From Mucilaginibacter agri (GTDB lineage: Bacteria > Bacteroidota > Bacteroidia > Sphingobacteriales > Sphingobacteriaceae): DNA of 64,000 bases. The stretch is from assembly GCF_009928685.1 (NCBI RefSeq), contig NZ_WWEO01000045.1, positions 248,001 to 312,000 on the forward strand, written 5' to 3'. Both the position numbers and the translations under genes were made by a program. The notes under the pieces were generated by a model that saw nothing but the letters and a program-made list of their open reading frames with translations, had not been told where the DNA came from and made no database searches. Of this stretch, positions 61,638-64,000 are shown one piece after another (position 1 is the stretch's first letter; the number at the start of each line of letters is the position of its first letter).

Positions 61638-63728
61638 CTAAGCTACCGGCAGGGTAAACCAAAAGGTACTGCCGTGTCCGAGCTCACTGTCGACACCTAT
61701 TTCGCCGCCATGCCGCTTAACGATCTCTGAGCTAATATAAAGGCCAAGGCCAAGGCCCGAATACTGTGAACCCGCATAGTCCGCGCGATAGTATCTGTCG
61801 AAAAGATGCTCTATTTTATCTGCCGGTATACCAGGGCCGCTATCTTTAACCGAAATCTTTGCCATATTATTAGCGGCCTTCTCCACAATCAGATAAATCT
61901 CTCTGCTATCGGGCGCATATTTAACAGCATTATTTACCAGGTTAACTATCACCTGGTCTATACGATGCTCATCGGCATAAACCTCGAGTTCCGGGTCTCC
62001 TTTAAATATCAACTCGTGTTTACCTGCCACCCTAACATGGTTACAGCATTCGTTAAGCATGTTTGCTACATTAAAAACACTGCGGGTTAAATGCAACTGG
62101 CCTTCTGTTGTGCGGGTAGAGTTAAGCAACTCGTCAATAAGAATGGTTATCTTGTCTATACTCCGGTTTGCCTGTTCTATTAAACGCGGAAATATTGGCG
62201 AAGGCTTATCCTTCATCCGATCTAACAGCTGTAGAGAAGCTTTTAATGCCGTTGTGGGGGTTTTTAATTCGTGGCTGGCTATGCTTATAAAATCGTCTTT
62301 ACGTTGTTCTTCCAGCTTCTGATCGGTAATATCCATCACAATACCCGAAAAATTAGCCGGATTATTACCGCTTTCAGCATAAAGTTTACCGGTTGCTTTT
62401 ACCCAGCGCAATTGCTTATCGTGAAAGCCTGTAATTGCATATTCCAGTTCGTAATTCGTATTGTTTATGATAGCTTCATTTACGGTACGTATTACCTCAT
62501 CGCGGTATTCGTCGGTAATTTGTTTGGTTGCCAGCTCGTTGGTCATCTCCTCGTGAGCATAGAAGCCGAAAATTTCTTTAAGCCGTGCCGAAAATACGTA
62601 CTCGCCCTTATTAACATCGAAATACCATGTGCCCAACTGGGAGGCTTCTATGGCCATTCTTAACTTGTTTTCGGCCTGCTCCACCTGCTGACGCGATAAT
62701 ACCTTGTCTGTAACGTCTATAACGGTGGCAAGGACGCTTACTAGTTTACCGGCGGTATCTTTTAAGGGTTGGTAATGATAATCGACGTAATAGAGCCTTT
62801 TAGTGCCATTGGCTTTATTAAATATTACCGGCTTTTCGCGATTAACTATGATTTCGCCTGTGTTTAAAACATGTTTCCACTGTGCGGGGAAAGGCTGACT
62901 CCGAAGTTCGGGAAACACTTCGAGCATGGGTTTCCCCAATACCTCGTCGCGGGTTTTATCCCAAAAGGATAGTAGGGCTTCGTTAGTGGTGGTAATAACC
63001 TGGTCGGGACCTTCTAAAACAACAACCGGTGCGGGCAACTGGCTCAGTATCTGATCCAACCATGTTTCGCTACGCTTCAGTTCACTATTTAAATTTTCGA
63101 GCGCTTCTTGCGATGTAACGAGTTTCAACGTGCGGTCGAACACGCGTTCTTCCAGTTCTACATTTAGAGAATAAAGGTTCTCCTGAGTTTGTTGTAGTTC
63201 GTCATTTATGGCGCTTAATTCTTCATTGGCCGATGCCAGTTCCTCATTAGCAGAAGCAAGTTCTTCGTTCAGTGCCTGCTCGCGAAACAAAGCCTCTTCT
63301 CGCTCTGCTGCTAATTCGATGGCCTGCTGGCCTAAAAAGCGCTCGGTGATATCAGTTGCGGTATGTAAAATGCAAATGGTTTTACCTGCTGCGTCTTTTA
63401 TAGCCCGGTACTCAAAATCAAAATAAACGGTTGTTAACGTTCCATCTATCATCAGGTCGGCAGGGGTATCTGTACCCGAAATGGTTAAGCCTTCATTCCA
63501 AACCCTTTTAAACATATCTATAAAGGGTTGGCCTTTTAACTCGGGTAGGGCATCTTCCAAGGTTTTGCCAATAACGCTACTATCTTTATCCCATACTCTA
63601 AGCATGGCTTCGTTAGCCAATTGTATTATAGCATCTTCGGTTACGTGTATGGCGGTAGCAGTTTTTGTCAGCGATAATACGTCTATGAGCTGCTCATTAC
63701 TTAGAAAATAGTCGGAAGAGTTCATCAA
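61638..63728 (-). CDS. multi-PAS sensor histidine kinase
   Basis: A 696-residue soluble kinase. PAS domain 1 covers about 10-130; a heptad coiled coil (about 140-215, with repeated ASANEEL) follows; PAS domain 2 covers about 230-345 and PAS domain 3 about 350-470. The core has DHp phospho-His in ASHELKTPTTAL (about residue 486), an N box NNAVKYAPDS, DSGPGIPADK and GLGLGLYISSEI. All motifs are intact. No response regulator is adjacent. The coiled coil with repeats probably passes the signal between PAS domains. Confidence 0.9.
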   Translation of the reverse strand: MMNSSDYFLSNEQLIDVLSLTKTATAIHVTEDAIIQLANEAMLRVWDKDSSVIGKTLEDALPELKGQPFIDMFKRVWNEGLTISGTDTPADLMIDGTLTTVYFDFEYRAIKDAAGKTICILHTATDITERFLGQQAIELAAEREEALFREQALNEELASANEELASANEELSAINDELQQTQENLYSLNVELEERVFDRTLKLVTSQEALENLNSELKRSETWLDQILSQLPAPVVVLEGPDQVITTTNEALLSFWDKTRDEVLGKPMLEVFPELRSQPFPAQWKHVLNTGEIIVNREKPVIFNKANGTKRLYYVDYHYQPLKDTAGKLVSVLATVIDVTDKVLSRQQVEQAENKLRMAIEASQLGTWYFDVNKGEYVFSARLKEIFGFYAHEEMTNELATKQITDEYRDEVIRTVNEAIINNTNYELEYAITGFHDKQLRWVKATGKLYAESGNNPANFSGIVMDITDQKLEEQRKDDFISIASHELKTPTTALKASLQLLDRMKDKPSPIFPRLIEQANRSIDKITILIDELLNSTRTTEGQLHLTRSVFNVANMLNECCNHVRVAGKHELIFKGDPELEVYADEHRIDQVIVNLVNNAVKYAPDSREIYLIVEKAANNMAKISVKDSGPGIPADKIEHLFDRYYRADYAGSQYSGLGLGLYISSEIVKRHGGEIGVDSELGHGSTFWFTLPVA

Positions 63729-63860
63729 TAGGAAAGATAGAAATAAAAGCCTAAAGTTAAATTATTCTACTATAACAAGAGTAGTGCCGAATATTTTGAT
63801 GTAGAGCTTTTGAGAATATCCAAATGCGATTATTTTGAATGGGGGATCCAACTATTTCGA

Positions 63861-63895
63861 AAAAGTCTTCGACGCCATTTGCGTCGAAGACTTTT
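63861..63895. terminator. terminator after the GH15-like gene
   Basis: A perfect 15-bp stem (63861-63875 with 63881-63895), AAAAGTCTTCGACGC pairing with GCGTCGAAGACTTTT, and a 5-nt loop. On the minus strand it lies 26 nt after the stop of the edge gene. Confidence 0.9.
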
Positions 63896-63920
63896 CGTTA
63901 CTGATAGAGCCTTCTTAATC

Positions 63921-64000
63921 CTATAGAAATATCGGTCTGTCCAATTTCATAGCGATACGGTAGGCGGCGTTCATCAAGCCTACGTGGCTGTAAGCCTGCG
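63921..64000 (-). CDS. C-terminal end of a probable glycoside hydrolase family 15 protein (partial)
   Basis: Only the last 25 codons are inside the window, reading QAYSHVGLMNAAYRIAM and ending in TAG at 63921. The QAYSHVGLMNAA segment is the known end of GH15 glucoamylase/trehalase-type enzymes, where the family reads Q-A-F-S-H-x-x-L-I-N-A-A. The rest lies beyond the window edge. A second frame at this edge also stays open, but its residues are less gene-like. Confidence 0.6.
   Translation of the reverse strand, partial: QAYSHVGLMNAAYRIAMKLDRPIFL

Noticed and set aside
1..64000. CRISPR arrays, phage, insertion sequences, secretion-system or toxin-antitoxin loci
   Set aside because: No regular repeat-spacer array, transposase, capsid, integrase or toxin-antitoxin pair was seen.

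Overview
The window looks like chromosomal DNA of a Bacteroidota bacterium, most likely family Sphingobacteriaceae (Mucilaginibacter/Pedobacter type). This rests on protein character (GH130, LptD, MlaD, PASTA protein, DUF4142, PepSY-like and DUF885 proteins), repeated TAnnTTTG promoter motifs, A-rich weak ribosome binding sites, several TTG starts, and short palindromic intergenic repeats. I see no insertion sequence, integrase, prophage, CRISPR array or rRNA. One tRNA gene is present: tRNA-Ser(UGA).

Layout. 0-9 kb: mnmE, a secreted GH130 enzyme, tRNA-Ser, then a tightly packed minus-strand envelope operon (PASTA protein, rhodanese, MltG, thioesterase, YihY), a HAD phosphatase and ddl. 8.5-17 kb: an ABC ATPase/membrane-protein pair, a thioesterase, rpsO-pnp, a small unknown protein, rpe and serC-serA. 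17-25 kb: beta-CASP RNA hydrolase, ABC exporter, SAM hydroxide adenosyltransferase, phoH, purC, a STAS protein and rnz. 25-33 kb: MlaD and amidase, diverging from lptD-cinA-E2 acyltransferase. 33.7-36.6 kb: an overlapping three-gene glycan cassette (deacetylase, GT2, GT87-like). 36.9-41.2 kb: a sulfur amino-acid block (metX, metY, cystathionine synthase/lyase-like enzyme). 41.9-44.5 kb: the futalosine menaquinone genes mqnE and mqnA with a histidine phosphatase between them. 44.5-64 kb: SDR, PepSY-like protein, fused trehalose-phosphate synthase/phosphatase, MFS transporter, outer-membrane barrels, DUF885 and DUF4142 proteins, three histidine kinases plus one kinase-like protein without ATPase domain, and the C-terminal end of a probable GH15 enzyme at the edge.

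The most interesting point is the 5' leader of metY-metX (39325-39731, minus strand). It carries in series a TAnnTTTG promoter, a SAM-I riboswitch whose P1, P2, P3 and P4 helices can all be drawn, and a 38-codon reading frame ending in four cysteine codons, an arginine and stop. The 3' strand of P1 lies six bases before the start codon of this frame. I infer a two-input leader: SAM would act through the riboswitch on the leader peptide or the downstream genes, and cysteine supply through ribosome stalling on the Cys run. Other points worth a look are promoters placed 5-6 nt from the start codon (possible leaderless mRNAs), arrays of three 13-24 bp repeats in two long intergenic regions, a 30-bp inverted repeat with a promoter motif in its loop before purC, and a Pro/Gln-rich linker inside the E2 acyltransferase.
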